Assembly: GCA_010909725.1 (NCBI GenBank)
Contig: JAACMV010000024.1
Location: forward strand, 1,550,001-1,614,000
Length of the DNA stretch: 64,000 nt
DNA from: Picochlorum sp. 'celeri'
Taxonomy: Eukaryota > Chlorophyta > Trebouxiophyceae
Direction of reading: 5' to 3'
The translations under genes and the position numbers were made by a program. The notes beneath the pieces were generated by a model, which ran no database searches, was not told where the DNA came from, and saw nothing but the letters and a program-made list of their open reading frames with translations. Each line of letters opens with the position of its first letter. Positions within the stretch are counted from its first letter, which is position 1. This document shows, piece after piece, positions 21,875-30,251 of the stretch.

Positions 21875-22648
21875 TCAGCAGTCGTACCAATATCCTGATC
21901 TAAAATGCTGCACGCGAGGAGTAATAGTCTTGATGCATTCTCGCCAACTATCGACGCTTCTGCTCGCCTGTCTCGCCAAAATGCACGTCTGTGCAGTTGG
22001 GTATTTCCAAATCTCGACAAGGTTGTTCAGTATGCCCACATCTGTATACCCAAAGAAGACGAGCTCGGACTCCAGGCCCCGATCCGAGGCGGCCTGAATC
22101 TTCTCGGGAATGGCCTTCTGGAAGGCCTCAAGGACGCTGGGGATGGTGTCATATCCTGCCTGGAACTGGTACTCTCTAATTTCCAGCATGGCTCCTCTCG
22201 TCATTGCTCCTCCGGAAGGGGCAGATGTACTCATCATGATGTTTGATGCAGGTTTGTATATCGCATTCTTCTGCGCAGTCATCATGTCTTTCGCCCGAGG
22301 CAAGTATTCCTGGGCCCACTCGTGTGACTCTGAAGCTTTCCTACGAACGTCGTCTCTGTGATCGAAATCCTTGTATTTGTACAGATGGAGGAACGAATTC
22401 AACTCCTCAGACCCTATATCTGATTTGTACATTCCGATCACAGGCAAGAGCGATGTCCGTAGGTCCCTGGTTGAGTTGACAAGGCTCATAAACTCTCCAA
22501 ACATGTTTGGCTTGATGGTGTAGTTCCTGACCTCCACCATATAGTCATTGTCACCCCCATGGATTGAAGAACTATATCTGATACATTTGGACAATCCTCC
22601 AAGCCCACCGAGACGCCCAGCCCTCCTCAATGCCCCCGCAACGACCAT
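21875..22648 (-). CDS. NIPSNAP: NIPSNAP family mitochondrial protein
   Basis: Single exon, 257 residues from ATG 22648. The N-terminus is an Arg/Ala/Gly-rich amphipathic mitochondrial presequence of about 30 residues. Two ferredoxin-like NIPSNAP domains follow. The first begins MVEVRNYTIKPNMFGEFMSLV and contains FLHLYKYKDFDHRDDVRR; the second begins MLEIREYQFQAG and contains VEIWKYPT. These are hallmarks of the family. Animal members sense mitochondrial damage for mitophagy; algal function is unknown. The ending SGYWYDC is compact. No intron is needed. Confidence 0.9.
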   Translation of the reverse strand: MVVAGALRRAGRLGGLGGLSKCIRYSSSIHGGDNDYMVEVRNYTIKPNMFGEFMSLVNSTRDLRTSLLPVIGMYKSDIGSEELNSFLHLYKYKDFDHRDDVRRKASESHEWAQEYLPRAKDMMTAQKNAIYKPASNIMMSTSAPSGGAMTRGAMLEIREYQFQAGYDTIPSVLEAFQKAIPEKIQAASDRGLESELVFFGYTDVGILNNLVEIWKYPTAQTCILARQASRSVDSWRECIKTITPRVQHFRSGYWYDC

Positions 22649-22892
22649 GCTCTACAGCAAAATTCTGCACTTGTGACCAACAAATGCCTTTCACTCGGAC
22701 ACCGATGCAACTATTATGTACTATTTATTACCATTAATCAGGTGTGGATGCTGTCATTGCCATGGTGGCATTGTAGGCATTTTGAGCATTGCTCATGATG
22801 AATTCACCATAGAATGGATGGGATACCCCGAAGCCATGCATTAATTCATTGTAAATATAAGGGAGATATGGATATAATGAGATAGCATAGCA

Positions 22893-23907
22893 ATGGTGAC
22901 ATCAAAGTCCACCATTAGGACTTTTTCCAGACCGTGGCAAGCACTTTACGGTGTCAGAATTCACTCGACAAAGGCAGTGGGTGCACGCGACATTGGTGTT
23001 TTAGAAGAGGAAGAAGAGCGAGTTCTATCTCTAATTGAACAGCTGCTTCCTGAGGAGTTGTTGCTGGAGTGTTTCCAATGGTTGCCATTCCAGTCCTTGG
23101 CCATGGCCAGGTGTGTATGCGCGCAATGGAATCGCGTTGGGGATGATCGAGGATTTTGGAAATCTGCGTGTAAAGAGGTCTTTTGCCTAGAGCCATGGAA
23201 TACGGTGGAGGAGGAGTATGTACAGAAAATGTTTCCTCCTCTCCACTGCAGTTGGAAAAACATGTACTTGGATAGGCCCCACGTGCGATTTGATGGCATG
23301 TACGTCTCTCGAAATACGTATATTAGAACAGGGATACCGGAGTGGAAGGTGAAGAACCCGGTCCACCTTGTCTGCTACTATAGATATCTACGGTTTCTTC
23401 CTGATGGAAGGTGCGATGCATCATCATGAACATAGATTCGTAGGGATGCATTCGATACTCGAATCCTACCATGTATTGCTTGGCTGCAGGATGATGTATA
23501 GAACGAGTCCAATGGTACTGAGGCAGGTTGCCAAGTCTTTCCTTGCTCCAGATGCAGCTGTGGCCGAGGTCTTCCTGGGGAAATTCAAACTGGTCAAGCA
23601 TACAGTATATACAGCATTTATGTATCCAAACAGCTTTTCTACTGAGGTTAGATCGAAGTTGAGGCTCCGATCGACCAGTAGGGGGGCATTCAATAGGCTT
23701 GACATTGATTCCATAGTCTCATATGACAGGGAGCGAGGGGTGTCTGTTCCAATGATGCATCCAGTGGATTCGGATGATGCTATTCTAGGGGAAAAGAAAG
23801 TATACAAAAGGGGCGTAGAACCGTATGTATTCGTCTCGTGGAGCCAAATCGACACGCATATGATTAATAAACCGGTCTCTGAGATGGACATTTTCATCGC
23901 TGGATAA
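22893..23907 (+). CDS. F-box only protein 9-like SCF substrate receptor
   Basis: Exons 22893-23410 and 23490-23907 join across a 79-nt intron (donor GTGCGA, acceptor GGCTGCAG), giving 311 residues. An F-box (LLPEELLLECFQWLPFQSL, then WKSACKEVF) lies near 51-95. The FBXO9 domain follows: RFDGMYVSRNTYIRTG, then YYRYLRFLPDGR|MMYRTSP, split exactly by the intron, and the sheet-rich C-terminus. Animal FBXO9 has an N-terminal TPR-like region that is absent here. The function is recruitment of substrates to SKP1-CUL1 ubiquitin ligase. TGTAATGTAA at 23991 is a likely polyadenylation signal. The next gene, same strand, begins 136 nt after the stop. Confidence 0.85.
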
Positions 23908-24043
23908 ACCATGGTCTCTATGGACCATCATCATTCATGGGTGGTATAGCCCACATAAATTATATAAATTGACAGTTGTACTGTATTCATTGTAATGTAA
24001 TATCTGTTCTTGGTGGTAAATTGGTCATTGTTTGTTTTCAACC

Positions 24044-25311
24044 ATGCATGTCGCTGCACATTGCGGGACACGTGTCCGTTTGGATCTCAACCACATTGTA
24101 CCAACGGGAAGTTTCTTTAGACCTATACGTTATCGATCTTCTTTGGAAGTATATGGAGTGGCAAGGAACCGTAGAAATGGGTCTTGTGGAAGACTGGTCT
24201 GGCGTCAGCTTGGAGCCCTTGCTCCAGTGTGTGCTGCAGGTTTGCAGGATACTCGGGATGACAAGGAGTACTGTGTCGTAAATTTCTACCATTTGGTTGA
24301 TATTGTAGACCCAGATGAGGTGATCAGTCGGCACAAGGAGTATCTTCAGGACAAGGAAGTGAAAGGAAGAATTTACATTTCTGAGCAGGGAATCAATGCC
24401 CAGTTTGGCGGCGTGACAGAAGATGCAGTGGGATATGCCGAGTGGCTGATTGCCAATGAGCCCCATTTTGATACTCTGGAGTATTCCGTCGATCCTGTAG
24501 AGACGCACATGTTCCCAAAATTGAGGCTGCAGTACAAGGCCAACTTGATCTCTCTCTCTGGTGGAATGCAGGCAGTGCCGGTGACAAATCCCGAGGCTCG
24601 AGCCACAAAGGTGAAGCCATCTGACTGGAAAAAAATGTTGCAACAGGGTGTCGAGGGACGTACACCGGTGGTGCTGGATGTCAGAAACTCGTATGAGTGG
24701 GATGCAGGCCATTTTGAGGGGGCAGAGCGACCTTTGGAAGATAATTTTCATGAAACCCCCACAGAAGCTACAGAAGACCCCCTTCCAAAATATCTGGAAG
24801 GCCTTGAACCAGAAACGCCAGTCATGATGTACTGCACCGGAGGTATTCGGTGTGATGTGTACTCAACATATTTGAAACAAAAAGGATTCCAGAATCTCTA
24901 CACATTGGAGGGTGGAATCCAGAATTACATGAAAAACGAAGGGTTAGATCACTGGAAAGGTTCTCTCTATGTATTTGACGGCCGAATGGCTATCCGACCG
25001 AACAAGGATGCACAAGAACCTCTCGAACCAGTTGCAAGCTGTGCCCTGTGTGGAGGCAAAGCCATTCTGCCTCATTTAAATTGCGCGAATGTCGACTGCA
25101 ATAAGTTATTCCTTGCATGCCAAGAGTGCCAGGTAGGTATATTGAATGTTATTCCTATCATGACGCGTGATCAACCAGCATCTGTACTGTGTAGGACAAG
25201 CTCCAGGGGTGCTGCTGTGAGCAGTGTACGAAAGCGCCCCGATTGGTGCGACCAATCAAACCCGAGGGTGCCTATGGGCAGTATGGTAAAATGTCACAAT
25301 ATATGAATTAA
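24044..25311 (+). CDS. Rhodanese-domain tRNA uridine hydroxylase-like protein (TrhO/UPF0176), organelle-targeted
   Basis: Exons 24044-25132 and 25195-25311 join in phase 0 over a 62-nt intron (donor GTAGGT, acceptor GTGTAG), giving 401 residues. The first 60-80 residues are basic and Ser/Arg-rich, a likely plastid or mitochondrial transit peptide. The TrhO N-terminal domain (GRIYISEQGINAQFGG) is followed by a rhodanese domain with the active-site loop YCTGGIRCD. A C-terminal Cys cluster follows (CALCGG, CANVDC, CQEC, CCCEQC), completed only by the second exon. Bacterial TrhO makes 5-hydroxyuridine in tRNA; plant homologues are rhodanese-like STR proteins. An earlier in-frame TTG was rejected as start. 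TGTAA occurs 6 nt past the stop. CSN8 begins 87 nt downstream. Confidence 0.87.
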
Positions 25312-25398
25312 TTTATTGTAATTGGTAAATTCATCACATCATTTGATCGAGTGTTAATCCAAATAGGACCCTTCCTCCGCAGGGAAGCTGAATTCTTC

Positions 25399-26211
25399 AT
25401 GGATGTACTACACGAGTGCATCTCCACGAGCGATATTGACACTCTGGGAAAAAGATTAGATGAGATGGAACTGCAGGTATGCGCATCCGTTCCACCGGAG
25501 TCCACGGTGGCAAGGGACTGGCGTGGATTCGAATCGATACTCACAGTCTGTTGATATATGCAGCATCCTGATGCATTTGAGAGTGATACTTGGCCACATG
25601 GACTTCATTTAATGGCACATATAGCTGCACGTGATCTGTACGCTGGTGGTCTTTGAAACTGGCCGATTATTATTCACATGAGTGTAACGAGATGTTTCTG
25701 ACTGTTTGTGTAGGCCTAACGCTCGGTTCATGTCGAAGCGAATACCAGAGACGATTGCATCGCGCGATGCTGCTGTGAAGAAAGCCCATGCTGTCCTTCG
25801 ACTGTTGTGGAACAAGGAGTATGTTCTGGTGTGGGATGAACTAGAGTTTGACTGGCCTGAAGAGTACAAGGACGTCGTGGACTACCTAGCAGAGGATATC
25901 AAGAAACATGTTTTACAAATGATAGGAAGAGTGTACAGTCGCATTAGTCTAGCAACAGTAGCAAAGCTAACAAACTGTTCTGATGAGGATGCCATAGAGT
26001 GTACGTGTGTTTGTTTGTGTCCTAAACTATTCTAATCTGTTCTGGTCTAATGAATTACGATATCGTGCATGATACTCCAGTAGCTTCTAAGGAATGCAAC
26101 GCAGTCAAAGAAGGAGACTTCCTAGTCATGCCAGGAGACTCGGCAGAGAGGGAGAAACTTTCTGAGACAGATGTGCAAATGCTCCAATCAATTCTTGTTC
26201 ACATCAGCTGA
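25399..26211 (+). CDS. CSN8: COP9 signalosome subunit 8
   Basis: CSN8 is the smallest PCI subunit of the complex that deneddylates cullins. Four short exons join in frame: 25399-25476, 25564-25637, 25714-26000 and 26081-26211. The introns are 76-87 nt with donors GTATGC, GTACGC and GTACGT. The product has 189 residues, the family size. Recognisable blocks are NARFMSKRIPE (compare the NAR-[YF]-x-WKRIP signature), the WPEEYKDVVDYLAEDIKKHV helix, VYSRISLATVAKLT and the terminal helix SETDVQMLQSIL. It is among the more intron-rich genes in this window, with three introns in about 800 bp. It lies tandem to and 87 nt behind the TrhO-like gene. Confidence 0.88.
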
Positions 26212-26221
26212 TAGTGTTTCG

Positions 26222-26836
26222 TTATTTTTTTCCATTGATTTGCAATGCACATATCTGCAAGCATTCGGACAGGCAGTACTTTCCACTTCTGTATCCTTCC
26301 TTGAACACCACAACCTCCTTGCGAACTGCCATGGGACCCAGTCCTGGGGCACCCTGGCCTCCTCTGATGCATGTCGATGTGCACCGCCTCGTACATTGTT
26401 GAATCTCTTTACCTTTTGGACCCTGTAGATACGAGCTCAGCCTAGGGGATTTTTCTTTGCTTGAATCATCTGATGCCTCCAAGCCTTGAGGGACAGTCTG
26501 GAAATACTGCTCTTTGGCCTCCACCCCCGGTTCTATCCTGATTCCCTCCATACTATGCGCAGATAGGGAAAAAGATGATGCCTGCACAATGTGTATTGCA
26601 TTCGTGGGTGCATTCCTCAAGACGCTAGAAAAACAGTGGAGAGAGTGCACTACAGAGACACGCACCAAGGCTACAGCAGCCACCATCAACACCCTGGATG
26701 TTTTTTCTCTGATATGACTATGTAAACTAGTTCTATTGGTACCGGTTCGCTCGCCAACACGCAAGTGTATGGCCTTTCCTTGTACATTACCCCTCTGTAT
26801 GTCCCCAACAGGGGGCTTCTTCATGATACCCGTCAT
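26222..26836 (-). CDS. Conserved plant/algal cysteine-motif protein of unknown function
   Basis: Single exon, 204 residues from ATG 26836. The C-terminal 65 residues are the conserved part: CTRRCTSTCIRGGQGAPGLG followed by VVVFKEGYRSGKYCLSEC and CAL. This block resembles an uncharacterised family of plastid or thylakoid proteins in land plants and algae. The N-terminal half has a basic stretch, then a hydrophobic segment (VLMVAAVALVRVSVVHSL) that could be a membrane anchor or signal. Five cysteines in C-x3-C-x3-C and C-x3-C spacing suggest metal or redox chemistry; that is inference. The stop codon lies 11 bp from the convergent CSN8 stop. Confidence 0.68.
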   Translation of the reverse strand: MTGIMKKPPVGDIQRGNVQGKAIHLRVGERTGTNRTSLHSHIREKTSRVLMVAAVALVRVSVVHSLHCFSSVLRNAPTNAIHIVQASSFSLSAHSMEGIRIEPGVEAKEQYFQTVPQGLEASDDSSKEKSPRLSSYLQGPKGKEIQQCTRRCTSTCIRGGQGAPGLGPMAVRKEVVVFKEGYRSGKYCLSECLQICALQINGKK

Positions 26837-27079
26837 CTATACATATGGTATACGTATGTTCATGTCAAATTGTCAATGGATGGAGGATATTGATGGCAAT
26901 CAAGACTTCTCCTGGAAAATTTGCTGAAATATTCCGTAAATAGATATTGAATACATTGGTGGGTTTTAAAACCACATGGTTTCGATCCTCGTGAATAGTT
27001 GGATACATATCTCAAATCCCGTGCGATTTAAATATCTACGTCGTGCTGTCTTCGTATCTTATGGTGTGAAAGGCGCAAT

Positions 27080-27850
27080 ATGCGAACACTACTGTGTAGG
27101 GCACTTGGAACGAGGATGCAGTCAGTACACGCGAAAGAATCTGCGATTGCGCAGTCCTTAACGAATGTTCTATCAAGAGCTCGCGAGGCGTCAGTCAAAG
27201 CTGGGAGGGAGGTGCCACCCAGGCTTGTAGCTGTGAGCAAGACGAAACCAGTGTCTGACCTTCGAGAAGCGTATGACGCAGGACAGCGCTACTTTGGCGA
27301 AAATTATGTACAAGAAATAGTAGAGAAGAGCCCTGAGCTTCCCAATGACGTGCAGTGGCATTTTATAGGGCACTTGCAGTCGAATAAAGTGAAGACACTT
27401 TTGGAAGGAGTTCCCTCTTTGGCATGCATTGAGACTGTAGACAGTCAAAAGCTGGCGAATAAGCTTGACAGTGCGATCGAAAAGCTTTCGAGAGGTAGTT
27501 TGAGGGTTTTTGTTCAGGTGAACACGAGTGGAGAGGAAAGCAAGTATGGAGTGGAGCCTGGGCCAGACTGTGTCTCTCTCTGCAAACATATCGAAGAGTC
27601 TTGTCCTCACCTCATATTGGCCGGGCTGATGACAATTGGCCAACCAGACTATTCCTCAAGGCCAGAAAATTTCGTCAATCTTAAGGAGTGCAGGAAAGAG
27701 GTATGTACGGCCCTGGGAAAGCAGGAAGGCTTGCTGGAACTCAGCATGGGGATGAGTGGGGACTTTGTCCAGGCCACAGAAATGGGGAGTACAAACATAC
27801 GTGTTGGATCAACCATATTTGGTGCTAGAGACTATTCGAATAAAAAGTAG
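27080..27850 (+). CDS. PLPBP: Pyridoxal-phosphate homeostasis protein (PLPBP/YggS family)
   Basis: Single exon, 256 residues. A TIM-barrel PLP carrier with the lysine in LVAVSKTKP (about K54), followed by the family blocks YFGENYVQEIVEK, WHFIGHLQSNK, VFVQVNTSGEESKYG, GLMTIG and the phosphate cup LSMGMSGDF...IRVGSTIFG. The protein buffers PLP and supports amino-acid balance; it is not an enzyme in known cases. The N-terminus carries about 15 extra residues of possible mitochondrial character. The stop codon is only 9 bp from that of the convergent TruA-like gene, so their 3' UTRs must overlap. Confidence 0.93.
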   Translation: MRTLLCRALGTRMQSVHAKESAIAQSLTNVLSRAREASVKAGREVPPRLVAVSKTKPVSDLREAYDAGQRYFGENYVQEIVEKSPELPNDVQWHFIGHLQSNKVKTLLEGVPSLACIETVDSQKLANKLDSAIEKLSRGSLRVFVQVNTSGEESKYGVEPGPDCVSLCKHIEESCPHLILAGLMTIGQPDYSSRPENFVNLKECRKEVCTALGKQEGLLELSMGMSGDFVQATEMGSTNIRVGSTIFGARDYSNKK

Positions 27851-27859
27851 AAGAGTTGC

Positions 27860-28741
27860 TTACACTGGGAAGATAGAGTCAGGGAGTTGCTCATCCAAGA
27901 GGAATACTCTTTGCAAGCAAAGGCCTTTGCCTTCGGCCACTTGATACTGCGATTTTTGATTGTACAATTTCGTTTCATCGCCTTGTAAAAGGATGTCGAT
28001 ATCATTCCTATCTAGCTTGTGGTATCCCACTGCAATCAGCACGCCCACCATGTTACGGACTTGTTTGTACAGAAAACCTTTACCCATGACTGCCACTCGA
28101 ATGCCCCCTGGAATATCCCCCAGCTTGCATTGATATATCAGTCGCTCTGAGCTTTCGAGAGCACGATCAGTCTTATTCGTAAGCAACCGAAAGTCCCTCA
28201 GGCCAACAAAGGACTGGCATCCTTCCCTCATGGCATCGATATCAAGCTCGGCTGGATTTTTCGGCACATGCCTATACCTACAGGTGAAAGGATCTCTATA
28301 TTTGTCTAGATGGATATCGTACGTATAAATCTTGCCATTCGTGAACCTCACATTGAAATCATCCTCTACAGGTGACAGAGCAGATGTCACTATACTTGAT
28401 GGAAGCATGCTATTCATCGCACGAACAAACGTCTCCTCATTCAGAACCCTATTTGAATAGAACTCGACGTACTGTTGTCGCGCATGTACTCCAGAGTCTG
28501 TGCGTGCAGCCCCTTGCACCACCAGATGATCCCTGTGCATCCCATGCAGAAACCTGCACAGGGACCTCTCCAGGGCTGCTTGCACCGTTGGCACAGAGGG
28601 CTGCAGCTGAAATCCACAAAAGTCCGTACCATCGTATGCAACTTCAAAGACGTACTTTTGCCTCAATCCCCCTTTGTGGGTGCAGGCTCCTGATGCACCA
28701 TCAACAGACCCCCTACAATGAGAACGATGCCAATGACCCAT
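27860..28741 (-). CDS. tRNA pseudouridine synthase, TruA family
   Basis: TruA enzymes isomerise uridines in the tRNA anticodon arm. The catalytic Asp is in ARTDSGVHA. Other TruA blocks are YDGTDFCGFQ, PTVQAALE, the MNSMLPSSI region and FLYKQVRNMVGVLIAVG. From the first in-frame ATG (28741) the protein has 293 residues, the usual size with about 27 extra N-terminal residues. Those first 78 nt overlap, in a different frame, the last exon of the same-strand TMEM42-like gene, whose stop is at 28663. Either translation starts inside that gene on a shared transcript, or an upstream exon is missed. Family call strong; start uncertain. Confidence 0.87.
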   Translation of the reverse strand: MGHWHRSHCRGSVDGASGACTHKGGLRQKYVFEVAYDGTDFCGFQLQPSVPTVQAALERSLCRFLHGMHRDHLVVQGAARTDSGVHARQQYVEFYSNRVLNEETFVRAMNSMLPSSIVTSALSPVEDDFNVRFTNGKIYTYDIHLDKYRDPFTCRYRHVPKNPAELDIDAMREGCQSFVGLRDFRLLTNKTDRALESSERLIYQCKLGDIPGGIRVAVMGKGFLYKQVRNMVGVLIAVGYHKLDRNDIDILLQGDETKLYNQKSQYQVAEGKGLCLQRVFLLDEQLPDSIFPV

Positions 28742-29094
28742 GGCATCGATACTGCTTCTCCGAAAAATACTGCACCTAGTATGCCACTCATAATGATGTT
28801 GGATCCTACAGACACTCCTGTGGCTCGCAGTGTCGATGTGTGGCGCATAGATGCCGAGAAGAGGAACAGCATCCCACCGTTTGCCTACAAACAATACAAG
28901 GTCTTCTATCAGTGGCGAACCTTATCACGTCGCCTGCCATTAAATACTCGTACCAAGACCATGAGAATGTATAGAAATATTCTGAGGCCCCATCGATCCT
29001 CAAAATAGAGCCCAGCACACTTTCCTAGAGCAGCAGACGTTGCACCCAAACAACCAGCAGAGACACCCAAGTATAGCCACCAGGACTTCAGCAT
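28663..29094 (-). CDS. TMEM42: TMEM42/EamA-like small drug/metabolite-transporter-fold membrane protein
   Basis: Exons 29094-28954 and 28884-28663 join in phase 0 across a 69-nt intron (donor GTACGA, acceptor TTTGTAG), giving 120 residues with four hydrophobic helices. The sequence pattern LMVLANGGMLFLFSASMRHTS, then SNIIMSGILGAVFFGE, then a final helix GIVLIVGGLLMVH, matches the half-size EamA proteins represented by TMEM42. Transport function is unproven in that family. A donor further downstream would make a 36-nt intron and is less likely. Its last 78 nt overlap the start of the TruA-like gene on the same strand in another frame. Confidence 0.75.
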
Positions 29095-29191
29095 GAATCC
29101 ATCTATGCACTCAAATATCCAATTGCAAATTCCTCTTTACTGGATTGAATTTTGTTGCAGAATAACCTCTGATCGGCATCTCGGCTGACCC

Positions 29192-29896
29192 ATGACTACA
29201 TTGAATTCGAATGCAGCATGCATTCGAATTCGAATCAAAGATGGGCCGCCGACAAAGGAAAACCCTGATATCATTTACTATATGGTTCGTGAGTATTTAG
29301 AGATTCGGTCGGGCAGGGCAGGGGCCGGACTGTTCGTTGGCTGTGGAGCAGGTAGGTGCAGTTCCTTGACTCTCGCGGACTGGTAAATACGGCCAGATGG
29401 CCATGCATGGCCTGGAGAAACGCTGTTCCTTTTTTTCGCAGGTATTGGATACCTCTCCCCTGTCAACATCTATGCGGTTCCAGTGGTTGGGCAAATGGTA
29501 GGCAGTATTCTGCAGAATATTTCAAGAGCTGACCAGGGACTTGGTGGGATAGGTCACCGCGTTACCTCGCTACTTGGTTCGGTCCAGTTTCCAGGTGGAG
29601 TTCGCGCGGGCGTGGGCTGCGGAGTTGGAATTGGATATGGCTGGGGCATTGGAGTCATGCTCAAGCCCAGTGCATCTTCGCGGATTGTGGACACTGTAAG
29701 GTCTCTCCTGCCTGCGCAGGCACTCCACGTATCCTCCGATCCGCATGACAGCTCAGCACCTGAGATTGCTGCGACCACCAAAGAAAATAGGACGGATGTT
29801 GTGCTGAGGGAGGAATTCGAAACTCTGAAGCACAGGGTTGAGGATTTGGAGAGAGAGATGACCCTTTTCAGACATGACTCCAAACACACGCGATGA
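29192..29896 (+). CDS. Glycine-rich membrane protein resembling plant cadmium-induced AS8/TGD5-type proteins
   Basis: Exons 29192-29351 and 29442-29896 join across a 90-nt intron (donor GTAGGT, acceptor TTTTCGCAG), giving 204 residues. After a charged start come two Gly-rich, weakly hydrophobic stretches. The first is GLFVGCGAGIGY, spanning the splice; the second is AGVGCGVGIGYGWGIGVML. The C-terminal 30 residues form a short coiled coil (EEFETLKHRVEDLEREM). This Gly-ladder pattern recalls the plant AS8-like and TGD5 proteins of membranes. Function here is inference only. The 5' coding end carries a 12-bp perfect inverted repeat. The 3' end overlaps the longest version of the next ORF by 23 nt. 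Confidence 0.6.
29203..29231. repeat. 12-bp perfect inverted repeat at the start of a coding region
   Basis: GAATTCGAATGC and GCATTCGAATTC flank a 5-nt loop (AGCAT), covering codons 4-13 of the glycine-rich protein. In mRNA this would form a strong hairpin right after the start codon. Confidence 0.85.
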
Positions 29897-29966
29897 CGAC
29901 TTCCGCTCTGCCCACGTTCGCCCAGCTAAGAATCAAAAATACATCGTAGCCCTACCTCCTCCGACT

Positions 29967-30251
29967 ATGCGACCTGGGAGGTCATACTCGAAAGGACTGA
30001 CAGCGGGAGCACTCGTGATATTTGTGGGACTCGTTGCGTCATATCCAGTGTTGCACGCAACCAAAGGGCCAAAGGTACTATTTAATTGAATAAAAACTTT
30101 CCATGGAGCATTAAGGAAACGAAGCTGTGTCTATATTGTTCAGATTAGCGAAGGAACGAAGGGTCTAAATCCAGATGCGCAAATTCGCGGGGCCTACACA
30201 AACACTGGATCCAAGGACATTGGGCCGGACACTAGGGTTTACAAAAGCTAA
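29967..30251 (+). CDS. Small single-TM conserved protein (about 71-102 aa)
   Basis: Exons 29967-30074 and 30144-30251 join in phase 0 across a 69-nt intron (donor GTACTA, acceptor TGTTCAG). One TM segment (LTAGALVIFVGLVASYPVL) is followed by a conserved-looking tail with RGAYTNTGSKDIGPD, a motif I associate with small plant and algal membrane proteins of unknown function. The start is uncertain. ATG 29967 gives 71 residues beginning just before the TM. ATG 29874 adds 31 residues but overlaps the preceding gene. The second exon overlaps the 5' end of the CYP37 ORF by 77 nt in another frame. Confidence 0.6.

Noticed and set aside
28806..29018. Alternative minus-strand ORF starting MLGSILRIDG across the TMEM42-like intron
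   Set aside because: It uses the unspliced frame through the intron and loses the hydrophobic helices that the spliced product has.
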